A stretch of 64,000 bases of DNA from Streptomyces sp. NBC_01353. Its GTDB lineage: Bacteria; Actinomycetota; Actinomycetes; Streptomycetales; Streptomycetaceae. The notes under the pieces are model-generated. The model did no database searches, was not told where the DNA came from, and saw nothing but the letters and a program-made list of their open reading frames with translations. Shown one piece after another: positions 1-7,980 of the stretch. The position numbers were made by a program, and so were the translations under genes. Positions within the stretch are counted from its first letter, which is position 1. Each line of letters opens with the position of its first letter. The stretch lies in NCBI RefSeq assembly GCF_036237275.1, contig NZ_CP108352.1:434001-498000 (forward strand), written 5' to 3'.

Positions 1-736
1 GGTCGCCCAAGTGGGCGACGAAAACGGCCCGTTGACCCCATGCATACCGCAGGACCGGTATGCCCCTGAGCTCTGGAGCAGCCCGGGGAACGCGGCCGTA
101 CGGCGGTGTCGCCTCCGCGACCGCCACCGCGTACCGGCCACCGAGCGGCAGATCGAGGATGTCGGCCGCGCTCCGGGTGAACTCGGGTTCGGGGCGCTTC
201 TCCAGCAGGGCGGCGAGGATCAGGCGGATGCGTTCGGCGTGTCGGCCGGCCACCCCCTCGATGACCTGCCGATACGCGTCGGCGACCAGGACGGCGTCGC
301 GGTCGTTGCTCTTCCACACCAGTTCGGCAACGTGTACGAGCCGGCGCATGTCGCCCAGGCCTTCCCGTTCCACCACGCCGATCATCCCGCTCCAGACTTC
401 GGATCCGGCGACACGGAAGGCGTGCAGGACTTCGTCGAGGGGACGGCCTTGTTCCGCGCGCCGCATGCCCAGCTCTCTGGTGAACCGCTCGACGTCCACG
501 ATCCTGCTCGGATCCACCCCGGTCTCCAACCCGTGGCGGATGCCGGTTCCGACGGTCTCGCGCACGTCGGGCGGTGCGAGCACCGGGTCGGCGTAATACG
601 GCACCTCGGCGCGGATCGTCTCCAGGACAGCGTCCGTGAAATCCGTGCCGTACCCGAGAAGCCGCCGGCATGCGCGGTCGAAGAGCTCGACGGAAGACGG
701 GTCCGTGGCACTGCCGGGGGCGGAACTACGGTACAT
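1..736 (-). CDS. PucR/CdaR-type regulator, N-terminal part (cut by left window edge)
   Basis: The frame begins at an ATG at 736-734 preceded by CAGGAG and runs without a stop to the left edge, giving about 245 residues. The visible protein starts MYRSSAPGSATDPSSVELFD and is mainly helical, with a conserved RELGMRRAEQGRPLDEVLHA stretch near residue 90 typical of the RsbR-N-like sensor region in actinobacterial PucR/CdaR-like regulators. In that family a C-terminal helix-turn-helix binds DNA; that part lies outside the window, so the DNA-binding assignment is inferred. The only longer frame, on the opposite strand (11-922), has atypical composition and is judged a shadow. The ligand and target genes are not visible. 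Confidence 0.72.
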   Translation of the reverse strand, partial: MYRSSAPGSATDPSSVELFDRACRRLLGYGTDFTDAVLETIRAEVPYYADPVLAPPDVRETVGTGIRHGLETGVDPSRIVDVERFTRELGMRRAEQGRPLDEVLHAFRVAGSEVWSGMIGVVEREGLGDMRRLVHVAELVWKSNDRDAVLVADAYRQVIEGVAGRHAERIRLILAALLEKRPEPEFTRSAADILDLPLGGRYAVAVAEATPPYGRVPRAAPELRGIPVLRYAWGQRAVFVAHLGD

Positions 737-1261
737 GGACGCTCCTGGTGGACGGGGTGCGAGAGCACCACGCGAGGTGCCGACATGCGGCGGCTACGTG
801 AGCTGTCGACGTGCGGCGGCGTGAGCCGCCGACGTGCGCTGCGCGGAGCGCGGGGAGTCCTCCGCCGGGCCGGTCGCCGTGGCGAAAGTCGGCAGCGTCC
901 TTCCCGGCGAGCATCATGCTAAGCGGTCGGTCAGGGAGTGGTGGGGTCTCCGACGGATCGTGATGTTTCCGCATCCGAATCGGTGATCGCCTTGGAGCGC
1001 CGTTGGGTCGGCTCGTCACTTTCCTCGACGGTTGGGGCCGCCGATCCTTGCGTTACGGCAGTACAGAGGCGCTCCTGGCGGCGCCGGATCCGTATCGGGC
1101 GCGGGAGCGATCGAGGGCGGGCGCGATCGAGGGCGGCTTCGACGCCGCGGGCCTTGCCATGGCTACGCAGCGGCGCCCTGGAAGCGGCCTGTGCAAGGTC
1201 CCACCCGGCTGGCAGACACGCGCCTGGACTGAGGACCCATCCTGGAAAGTATGATCAAGCG
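737..1261. other. Gap without a convincing gene
   Basis: No frame on either strand has convincing codon use. The stretch around 783-840 repeats CGACGTGCG and GCGGCGG words and can form small hairpins, such as GCGGCG-TGA-GCCGC near 815. It may hold the promoter of the leftward regulator that starts at 736 and of the rightward NUDIX gene at 1262, but no clear -10/-35 pair was found. Confidence 0.4.
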
Positions 1262-1798
1262 ATGTCTGACATGACCGAGACCACGCCCGGCTGGCTGACC
1301 ACGGACGAGCTGGACAGCGCCAGGGCCCGGATGCCCATCCTGTACGTCGAGGCCGTGCCCGTGCGCGTGGACGACAGCGGCGAAGTCACCAGCATCGGAG
1401 TGCTTCTGCGGATCCGCGAGGACGGGACGATCAACCGCGCCCTGGTATCCGGCCGTGTCATGCACCACGAGCGGGTCCGTGACGCGCTGCTGCGCCATCT
1501 GGAGAAGGATCTCGGCCCGGTTGCGCTGCCTCATGTCCCTGCTTCCTTGCAGCCCTTCACGGTCGCCGAGTACTTCCCCACGGCGGGCATCACCGCCTAC
1601 CACGACCCACGCCAGCACGCTGTTTCTCTCGCGTACATCGTGCCGGTGACCGGCGACTGCCGCCCCCGGCAGGACGCACTGGATCTGGTGTGGTTCAGCC
1701 CGCAAGAAGCTGCCTCCCCCGCCGTGCAGGGCGAGATGACAGGCGGCCACGGGGTGCTGCTGAAGCAGGCCCTTGCCCATGTGGGGCACGCATACTGA
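1262..1798 (+). CDS. NUDIX-family protein (DUF4916)
   Basis: A 178-residue protein starting MSDMTETTPGWLTTDELDSA. It matches the actinobacterial DUF4916 group of NUDIX-fold proteins: PILYVEAVPVRVDDSGEV, a central LVSGRVMHHERVRDALLRHL and the conserved tail EMTGGHGVLLKQALAHVG. The classical GX5EX7REUXEEXGU Nudix box is not evident, so hydrolase activity cannot be assumed. The in-frame opening extends upstream to 938 but that part has non-coding composition, so the ATG at 1262 is preferred. Length is normal for the family. It stands alone; its substrate is unknown. Confidence 0.85.
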   Translation: MSDMTETTPGWLTTDELDSARARMPILYVEAVPVRVDDSGEVTSIGVLLRIREDGTINRALVSGRVMHHERVRDALLRHLEKDLGPVALPHVPASLQPFTVAEYFPTAGITAYHDPRQHAVSLAYIVPVTGDCRPRQDALDLVWFSPQEAASPAVQGEMTGGHGVLLKQALAHVGHAY

Positions 1799-2169
1799 GC
1801 CTCCGCGCATGACCGCCGGGCGATGAGCAATCGTCCACCCAGTCAGCGCTGGCACGGCGTCGAGGACAGACCGCCTCCGCGCCAGGGCGCTGTCAGCCGT
1901 ACCGCGGGTCGCGGATACGGACCGCACAGCACGGAATTGGAGGGTCCAGGCCGCGCGAGGATCGTGTGCGGCAACTGTGGGACTGCCCCGGCTGACCACG
2001 AATCAATTCACGTCGCGGCGGCGCGGGCCCGGCGGCCGCAAGTCGCACTCAACGCGTGTCGCATCGCATCCCCTCGGCGGCGAACATGATGATGGCATAC
2101 ACAGGTCAAGGGGGACTCTGGGCGGACTCTGGCAAGACCCTCTCCCGTACCGTGCACCCTGGAGTACAG
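1799..2169. other. Gap without a convincing gene
   Basis: Open frames here lack a ribosome site and have reversed codon bias. The GGAG at 2161-2164 just before the next ATG is the only signal recognised. Confidence 0.4.
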
Positions 2170-2955
2170 ATGAACCCTGAGCGCACCATCGAACGGCGCA
2201 GAGCGCTTCAGGTGGGAGGGGTCATCGCACTCGGGGCGCTCACCGGGAGTGTGGGCGCCTCCAGGGATACAGGACCGCCGGAATCCGGGCCGACGGGAAG
2301 TCCTGAAGCTTTGCCACCTCTTACGGGGCGCAACTACATCTTCGGGTATGGGTCCTTGATCCAGCGGGAATCGCGGACGTCGACCTGGTCCAGGACCGAA
2401 GAAGCTGTTCCCGCGATGGTCCGGGGAATCAGTCGCGGCTGGTACGACCGGGTGGACACGGCTAGTTGGAGCCCGACGTATCTGGGGACCGTCCCCAAGA
2501 AAGGCGCCACATGCAATGGTGTCGTCTTCTCTGTCACGCCAGAGGAACTCCAGGCATTCGCGCGACGTGAATCCGGGTACCGGCTTACGCGGATCCCGTC
2601 AGGTGACATTTCCATGCTGGACGGCAGCAACAGCCCTCCGGCCGGTACCGTTTGGTATTTCGCCAATGCCACCCAGAACTATCCGAGCGAGCAATTCCCC
2701 ATCGTCCAGTCCTATGTGGACGTATGCCTGGACGGCTGTCTGGAAACCGAGGACCGCTATCCAGAAGCCCGAAAGGCTCAGTTCGCCAAGGAATTCATCA
2801 GAACCACAACCGACTGGCAGACGCCCTGGTTCAACGACCGTATCTACCCCTGGCGGCCCTTCGTGCACGTTCCCCGCGCCAACGACATCGACGCACTGAT
2901 TCGTGACGAACTCGGGAAGGATCTCTTCGAGAGGATCGCCCTCCCCCGTCGTTGA
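2170..2955 (+). CDS. Exported gamma-glutamylcyclotransferase-like protein
   Basis: A 261-residue protein with ATG at 2170 and GGAG five bases upstream. Residues 7-33 form a twin-arginine-like signal (ERRRALQVGGVIALGA) followed by a low-complexity linker. The mature part begins NYIFGYGSLIQRESR, the YGSL signature of the gamma-glutamylcyclotransferase/AIG2 (BtrG-like) fold, where this loop binds the gamma-glutamyl group. RRESGYRL about 100 residues later probably carries the catalytic glutamate. Known relatives cyclise gamma-glutamyl amino acids to 5-oxoproline; export of such an enzyme is unusual. The substrate is not inferable from neighbours. The upstream extension to 2056 lacks coding character. 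Confidence 0.75.
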   Translation: MNPERTIERRRALQVGGVIALGALTGSVGASRDTGPPESGPTGSPEALPPLTGRNYIFGYGSLIQRESRTSTWSRTEEAVPAMVRGISRGWYDRVDTASWSPTYLGTVPKKGATCNGVVFSVTPEELQAFARRESGYRLTRIPSGDISMLDGSNSPPAGTVWYFANATQNYPSEQFPIVQSYVDVCLDGCLETEDRYPEARKAQFAKEFIRTTTDWQTPWFNDRIYPWRPFVHVPRANDIDALIRDELGKDLFERIALPRR

Positions 2956-2995
2956 ACGCGACCAGCCGCTCGGTCGACAAGAGTCCGGGACGTGG

Positions 2996-3721
2996 TCAGC
3001 GATAGTCGTTGAGCCAGTCGCCCGGGATCAGGTCACGAACGCGGTCGAGGTCCTCCGCTGTCCGGCCGCGGGCCAGAATGGCCATGCCGTCGTCACGCAA
3101 CAGCACGTCCTGTCCGAGGAACCACCGGGTTCCGTGCTCGTCCTCCCCGATGGGATACGCAGGGAACGGCAGCCGGACGGCGTTCGAGTCCAGCAGCCCC
3201 ACGCTGTCGTCATCCGGGTCGAGGAAGTCGCAGAGGTCTCCATCGGCCTGAAGGAACTCGGACAGAACTATCTCGACGAAGCAGAGGGACAGACGCTCCA
3301 GCCAACCCTCCCATCGCTCGGCGCTCTTGTCGGCAAGGTCAAGCCGGATGAACACAGCAGGATCTTCATCCTGGAGGCTGTCGAGGAGGACGCCCCAGGA
3401 CGCGGCTCCCTGGTTCTCGTGACGGAAGACCAACGCCTCCTTGGCGTCGTCCACATACAGCTCTGCAGGACCGAGCAGCACATCGTGGTTGCTGGTGAGG
3501 TCCCGGCGGCGCCCGAACAGCAGATACGCCTCGCGCAACGCCGCCGGGAGCCTGACGCCCAGCCTGTCCTCGGCAGCGACCAGATCGGCCTCCGCCCACC
3601 CGTCACCACTCTCAAGGGCGCCGACCCAATGGGCGGCGAAGCCCTGGATGAAGTTCCACGCACCACTGCGGCCGTCGACGCCTCCGGCGAGAGACGCAGC
3701 AAGATCGAACTCTTGTGTCAT
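2996..3721 (-). CDS. SUKH/SMI1-KNR4-like protein
   Basis: A 241-residue acidic protein, start MTQEFDLAASLAGGVDGRSG. The segment WAEADLVAAEDRLGVRLPAA followed by LREAYLLFGRRRDLT at residues 50-85 is characteristic of the SMI1/KNR4 (SUKH) fold, and a WxFLGQDVLLRDDG motif sits near the C terminus. SUKH proteins often serve as immunity proteins to polymorphic toxins, but many Streptomyces members are free-standing with unknown roles, and no toxin gene is adjacent. The ribosome site is weak and a GTG 14 codons upstream is an alternative start. It ends 40 bp from the convergent gene that stops at 2955. Confidence 0.72.
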   Translation of the reverse strand: MTQEFDLAASLAGGVDGRSGAWNFIQGFAAHWVGALESGDGWAEADLVAAEDRLGVRLPAALREAYLLFGRRRDLTSNHDVLLGPAELYVDDAKEALVFRHENQGAASWGVLLDSLQDEDPAVFIRLDLADKSAERWEGWLERLSLCFVEIVLSEFLQADGDLCDFLDPDDDSVGLLDSNAVRLPFPAYPIGEDEHGTRWFLGQDVLLRDDGMAILARGRTAEDLDRVRDLIPGDWLNDYR

Positions 3722-3888
3722 GCCAGGACGATATCCGTCCGGCTCGTCAGCCCCCTCCACACGACCATCCAACCGCGGTCGGCGAGACGATCCTTCACTT
3801 CTTCGACCCGATCCCGGCTCGCCCCCTTGGAGCGCGGAGGCATGCGAGACCCGCCCCCGGCTATCCCGGTCGCAGTCGGTCACCGGCC

Positions 3889-4524
3889 TCAAGGGTGGTT
3901 CGATCGGTCCTGCATGAAGAGGGCCGCGAAGACCCTTTGGAATCGCGCGGTCATCTCGTCGGCGGTCTGCTCGGGATGGTGCCGCCACCAACCGACCACG
4001 GAACTCACCGTCCCGTACCAAAGGTGCGTGACGAGGTCGGCATCGAGTGGGTCGGTGGCCTGTGAGGCGCCGAGGACGTCGGCCACGCCGACTGCCCCCA
4101 TGCGGTTGAGTTCCCGCCGGTACACCGTGGCTGCGGCATGGAGGTCGCTGCCGGCCGCCACGGTGGTGTCGTAGACGAGTTCCCAGTCGTGCAGGCTCGA
4201 TTCGAGCGCTCGGAAGATGGCCTCCATGGTGCGCGCGGCGCGCGCGACGTCCGGTGACCCGTCCTGCGCCGATTCGACCGCTGCGACGAGGCGGGAGCCT
4301 GCGCGGTCCAGGCAGGCCAGGTAGAGACCGTCCTTGGACCCGAAGTACTCGTAGATCATGGGCTTGCTGATCCCTGCCCGCGCCGCCACGACCGCGGTCG
4401 ACCCGCGTACGTAGCCCTTGGCGCCGAACTCCTCCGCCGCCGCGTCCAGGATCAGCAGTTCGCGGTCCTTGCGGGGCATGCCCTTGGTGCCCACACCGCG
4501 CGCGGTCTTCTCCTGCTTGCTCAT
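3889..4524 (-). CDS. TetR-family transcriptional regulator
   Basis: A 211-residue TetR regulator. The N-terminal helix-turn-helix spans residues 22-68 (LDAAAEEFGAKGYVRGSTAV, then AGISKPMIYEYFGSKDGLYL), ending in the usual YxYFxSKDxLY signature. The ligand domain contains WELVYDTTVAAGSD and a Trp pair in VVGWWRHHPEQ. It is divergent from the flavoenzyme gene at 4592 with only 67 bp between the starts, so local repression of that gene and autoregulation is the simplest reading. An imperfect palindrome lies in the shared region. The effector is unknown. Confidence 0.88.
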   Translation of the reverse strand: MSKQEKTARGVGTKGMPRKDRELLILDAAAEEFGAKGYVRGSTAVVAARAGISKPMIYEYFGSKDGLYLACLDRAGSRLVAAVESAQDGSPDVARAARTMEAIFRALESSLHDWELVYDTTVAAGSDLHAAATVYRRELNRMGAVGVADVLGASQATDPLDADLVTHLWYGTVSSVVGWWRHHPEQTADEMTARFQRVFAALFMQDRSNHP

Positions 4525-4544
4525 GGCTGCACCCTATGCCAATC

Positions 4545-4558
4545 TTACCGCGCGTTAA
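4545..4558. promoter_or_regulatory. Probable TetR operator between divergent genes
   Basis: TTACCGCGCGTTAA matches its own reverse complement at 12 of 14 positions and is the only AT-flanked palindrome in the 67-bp region between the TetR start (4524) and the flavoenzyme start (4592). Position and symmetry suggest the operator of the adjacent TetR protein; no binding data are implied. Confidence 0.5.
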
Positions 4559-4591
4559 CTTACCCAGCGTTCAGATCGGTGGTGTCGGGCA

Positions 4592-6223
4592 ATGCAAGGC
4601 AAGACGCGTTCGTGGTGGGGATGGGGAAACGTCGAGGATGCGGTGGTCGGCCCGGAGCGTGACGCGCTGACCCGCAGGGTCTCCGAGCTGCTGCCGGGAG
4701 CGGACCTGACCCCGCACGCGGCTCCGCCGATCGAGTCGTTCGCCGTGGGCGGGAGCAGGGTCCAGGCGCCGCCGGCTCTGGCGTCGATCGTTTCCGAGGA
4801 CATACAGGACCGGCTGGCGCACAGCCATGGGCAGGCGTTCCGCGACGTGGTTCGAGCCCTGCTGGGCAAGCTGCCGCATGTGCCCGACCTCGTGGTGCGC
4901 CCGACCTCGGAGGCCGAGGTCGGGCAGGTGCTCGACTGGTGCAGCGACGCCGACATCGCGGCCATCCCCTTCGGCGGTGGCTCCTCGGTCGTGGGAGGTG
5001 TCGAACCGCGCGTCGGCGGCGACTACGCAGGGGCGGTCAGCCTGGACCTCACCTCGATGGACCAGGTCCTCGAGGTCGACCGCACCAGCCGGGCCGCGCT
5101 CGTCCAGGCCGGAGTGTTCGGCCCTCACCTGGAAGACCAGCTGAGGCCACAGGGGTACACGCTGCGGTTCTTCCCCCAGTCCTTCGAGTTCTCCACCCTC
5201 GGCGGCTGGCTGGCCACCCGGGCGGGAGGCCATTTCGCCACGGTCCTCACCCACATCGACGACCTCACCGAGTCGCTCCGGGTCGTCACCCCTGCCGGCA
5301 CCGTCGAGTCCCGTCGGCTTCCCGCTTCGGGTGCGGGCCCTTCCCCCGACCGGATGTTCCTCGGTTCCGAGGGGTCCCTCGGCGTCATCACCCAGGCATG
5401 GGTACGGCTCCAGGAGCGCCCGCGGTGGCGGGCAGGGGCGTCGGTGGGGTTCGCCGACTACGACGCGGGCGTGAACGCGGTGCGCGCACTGTCGCAATCC
5501 GGACTGCATCCTTCCAACTGCCGCCTCCTGGACCCTGTCGAGGCGTTCATCAACGCCGGCTCCCCCACGGCCGTCCTGGTGCTCGGCTTCGAATCCGCGG
5601 ATCACCCCGTCACCGCCTGGATGGAACGCGCCCTGGAACTCTGCCGTGACCACGGCGGCACGCTCGCCGAGCCGGCGCGCCACACCGACACGGCCGACAC
5701 CGCCGAAACCGCTGACCCGTCCGCGCACAGCGGAGCCGCCGACACCTGGCGCTCCTCGTTCGTGCGGATGCCGTACCAGCGAGACGCGCTCGCGGCTCAG
5801 AGCATGATTGTGGAGACCTTCGAGACCGCGTGCACCTGGGACCGGTTCGACAGCCTCCGCGCAGCTGTCAACGACGCAGCCCAGGACGCCATGCGCCAGG
5901 TCGGCGCCACAGGCGTGGTGACCTGCCGGTTCACCCACGTCTATCCCGACGGCCCTGCACCGTACTTCGGGATCTACGCCACTGGGGTCTGGGGGAAGAC
6001 GGTGGAGCAGTGGGACGAGATCAAGGCAGCGGTCTCCGACGCGCTGATCGCCTCCGGAGCCACCATCACCCACCACCACGCGGTAGGCCGCGACCACCGG
6101 CCGTGGTACGACCAACAGCGCCCCGGCCTGTTCGCCGCCGCCCTCCAGGCCGGCAAGGCGACGCTCGACCCGGCGGGCATCCTCAACCCCGGCGCCGTGA
6201 TCGACCCCCTGCGAAAGCCCTGA
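4592..6223 (+). CDS. FAD-binding oxidase, alkyl-DHAP synthase (AGPS)-like
   Basis: A 543-residue member of the vanillyl-alcohol-oxidase/AGPS superfamily. It begins with the WWGWGN motif typical of AGPS-like proteins. The FAD_binding_4 domain covers about residues 90-270 (PFGGGSSVVGGVEP; FLGSEGSLGVITQAWV), followed by the FAD-oxidase C domain. HHHAVGRDHRPWYDQQ at residues 494-509 corresponds to the His-rich active-site loop of alkyldihydroxyacetonephosphate synthase. In ether-lipid synthesis AGPS exchanges the acyl group of acyl-DHAP for a fatty alcohol; bacterial homologues are often of uncertain substrate. A THTADTAETAD-like Thr/Ala/Asp-rich insertion lies near residue 370. Its divergent TetR neighbour probably controls it. 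A paralogue is encoded at 26614-28209. Confidence 0.83.
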   Translation: MQGKTRSWWGWGNVEDAVVGPERDALTRRVSELLPGADLTPHAAPPIESFAVGGSRVQAPPALASIVSEDIQDRLAHSHGQAFRDVVRALLGKLPHVPDLVVRPTSEAEVGQVLDWCSDADIAAIPFGGGSSVVGGVEPRVGGDYAGAVSLDLTSMDQVLEVDRTSRAALVQAGVFGPHLEDQLRPQGYTLRFFPQSFEFSTLGGWLATRAGGHFATVLTHIDDLTESLRVVTPAGTVESRRLPASGAGPSPDRMFLGSEGSLGVITQAWVRLQERPRWRAGASVGFADYDAGVNAVRALSQSGLHPSNCRLLDPVEAFINAGSPTAVLVLGFESADHPVTAWMERALELCRDHGGTLAEPARHTDTADTAETADPSAHSGAADTWRSSFVRMPYQRDALAAQSMIVETFETACTWDRFDSLRAAVNDAAQDAMRQVGATGVVTCRFTHVYPDGPAPYFGIYATGVWGKTVEQWDEIKAAVSDALIASGATITHHHAVGRDHRPWYDQQRPGLFAAALQAGKATLDPAGILNPGAVIDPLRKP

Positions 6224-6296
6224 GCGGCGCAACCCCCACGCACACCCGGCGAGTCCGGCGCAGGTTTCGTGCGGTGGCCACCGTGAGCCGTGCGTC

Positions 6297-6818
6297 TCAG
6301 GCGGCTCTCGAAGCGGCGTGCGCGGCCCGCCGCCCGACATGAGCCGCCAAAGGGCGGTGCACGTTCCGCCCGTACGCCGAGATCCAGTGGGAGAGCAGTT
6401 CCCCGGGCTCGTCGGCGCGCTGGAGCACCGAGTCGATCACGGGCCGGTTGGACGGTCCGTCGGACGCCCCGGCCTCGAGCCGGGCCCGTACGTAGGAGGC
6501 GGCGCCCACCAGGGAAGCCGTGCGCATGTTGCCCTCACTGCGGAGCCAGCGCAGCAGGCCGGCCGTCCATACGGGGTCCTCGACGGCGAGTTCACCCACG
6601 AGACGGGCGTACCGGTCGTCGCGCTCCGTACCGCTCTCGTAGAAGGTCTGCTGAGAGACGAAGTTGCCGACCGCCAGTAGGAAGAGCTCCTCGCGGGGCT
6701 CCCGGGTGAAGGCCAGGCCGCTCGCGTGGGTATGGAGGGCCTGCTCAGTGTGCCCGTGGTGGACCCAGGGTTCGGGCGGGGTGCGGGCCGCCGCCGAGAC
6801 GTGCGGAGCCACGAGCAT
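6297..6818 (-). pseudogene. Truncated TROVE-domain (Ro60-like) gene
   Basis: The 173-residue product matches only the N-terminal third of Streptomyces TROVE proteins, which are normally about 500 residues. REELFLLAVGNFVSQQTFYE, the WTAGLLRWLRSEGNMRTASL helix and NRPVIDSVLQRADEPGELL are well conserved. It then degenerates after SAYGRNVHRPLAAH into an Ala/Arg tail and stops. The rest of the HEAT-like ring and the vWA domain that bind Y RNA and misfolded RNA are missing. The frame is open upstream of the ATG for 38 codons back to a TAG, without a good start, so the 5' end may also be damaged. Probably non-functional. Confidence 0.72.
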
Positions 6819-7138
6819 CTCGGACCAGATCTTCGAGACGCGTTGGGTGTAACGAGGCAGTGAATCCCCCCGGATCCAAAGGAATGGACGGCCCCGGCAC
6901 TACGGTCCGCCGGGGCCAAGGCGACCGAACCCACCGAGATCAAAAGGGGGCGGCGGCGTCACTTGGTTGTCAGAAGGAAGTAGCCGCAGCCGGGCGCATC
7001 GGGGGTGCGGTCGCGATCCCAACCTGTGCGGGCTACCGGGCCGCGTACCAGCGATTGAACGTCAGGCCTGGGTTCGCATCCGCCTCACGCTTCAGGTGTC
7101 GGCGATGAGTTCGGGAGGCGGATCCGGTCTGCCCTGGT
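6819..7138. other. Gap; possible 5' remnant of the TROVE gene
   Basis: On the minus strand the TROVE frame continues upstream as a plausible peptide (PFLWIRGDSLPRYTQRV near 6850-6900) until an in-frame TAG, with no ATG or GTG. The remainder shows no coding signal. Confidence 0.35.
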
Positions 7139-7765
7139 ATGACTCGGATCATGACTCGGATCATCGCTGACATCTCGGTCTCTCTCGACGGCTTCGTCAC
7201 CGGGCCCGACCCCGACCTGGACAACGGCTTGGGCACCGGCGGCGAGGCCCTGCACACCTGGGCGTTCTCCGACGACCCGGAGGACCGCCGGGTCCTGCGT
7301 GAGACGACCGCCCGCTCGGGCGCCGTCGTCCTCGGCCGCCATCTCTTCGACGTGGTCGACGGGCCGAACGGCTGGGACGACACGACCGGCTACGGCGCCG
7401 GCGAGGTCGGCAAGCCCGCATTCGTCGTCGTGACGAGTTCGCCGCCGGAGTCGGTGCGGCTCACGGAACTCGACTGGACGTTCGTCACCACCGGTCTACC
7501 CGACGCCGTCACCGCCGCGCGCGAGCGCGCCGAGGCGGCGTCGTCGGACAGCGGCATGGACCTCGACGTCGTCCTCATGGGCGGCGGTGCCACGATCGCC
7601 TCGGCGCTCGACGCCGGGCTGGTCAATGTGCTGTCGCTGCACCTCGCGCCGGTCGTGCTGGGCGCCGGGACGCCACTGTTCACCGGCGGAGCGCCGCGCA
7701 CACTGGTGCAGCGGAGTGCAACGTCGACATCGACCGCGACGCACCTGACCTACGACGTCCTCTGA
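7139..7765 (+). CDS. Dihydrofolate reductase family protein (RibD C-terminal-like)
   Basis: A 208-residue protein of the DHFR/RibD C-terminal reductase fold: RIIADISVSLDGFVTGPD at the N terminus (SLDGF is the family signature), GAVVLGRHLFD with the NADPH-binding VLGR, and VVLMGGGATIASALDAGL near residue 145, a GGG nucleotide-binding loop. Family members reduce pyrimidine or pteridine-like substrates with NADPH; many Streptomyces paralogues are uncharacterised. The start is ambiguous because the 12-base unit ATGACTCGGATC is tandemly duplicated, giving in-frame ATGs at 7139 and 7151. It stands alone upstream of the permease gene. Confidence 0.85.
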   Translation: MTRIMTRIIADISVSLDGFVTGPDPDLDNGLGTGGEALHTWAFSDDPEDRRVLRETTARSGAVVLGRHLFDVVDGPNGWDDTTGYGAGEVGKPAFVVVTSSPPESVRLTELDWTFVTTGLPDAVTAARERAEAASSDSGMDLDVVLMGGGATIASALDAGLVNVLSLHLAPVVLGAGTPLFTGGAPRTLVQRSATSTSTATHLTYDVL

Positions 7766-7980
7766 CGACGTCGGTCCGGCCAGGAGCGACCAAGCGGGTG
7801 CACACCGGTCGTCGTGTGAGCGGTGCGATCATCGCTCCCGAGGACGGCTGTGTCTTTGTGAGATCGGCCAATGTTGTGGTCGAGGGACGCACGGCGATTC
7901 CGTTGTTTCGCCCGTGGCCCGGCCACAGGATCCACGGTGCCCGCAGAACTGCGGGCCATGCAGGATCCCAAGGAGGAGCC

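Noticed and set aside
2996..3721. Polymorphic toxin/immunity locus around the SUKH protein
   Set aside because: Neighbours are a cyclotransferase-like protein and a TetR gene; no toxin domain or secretion leader is adjacent.
4571..6340. 589-codon minus-strand frame
   Set aside because: Shadow of the AGPS-like gene; codon third positions are not GC-biased in this frame.
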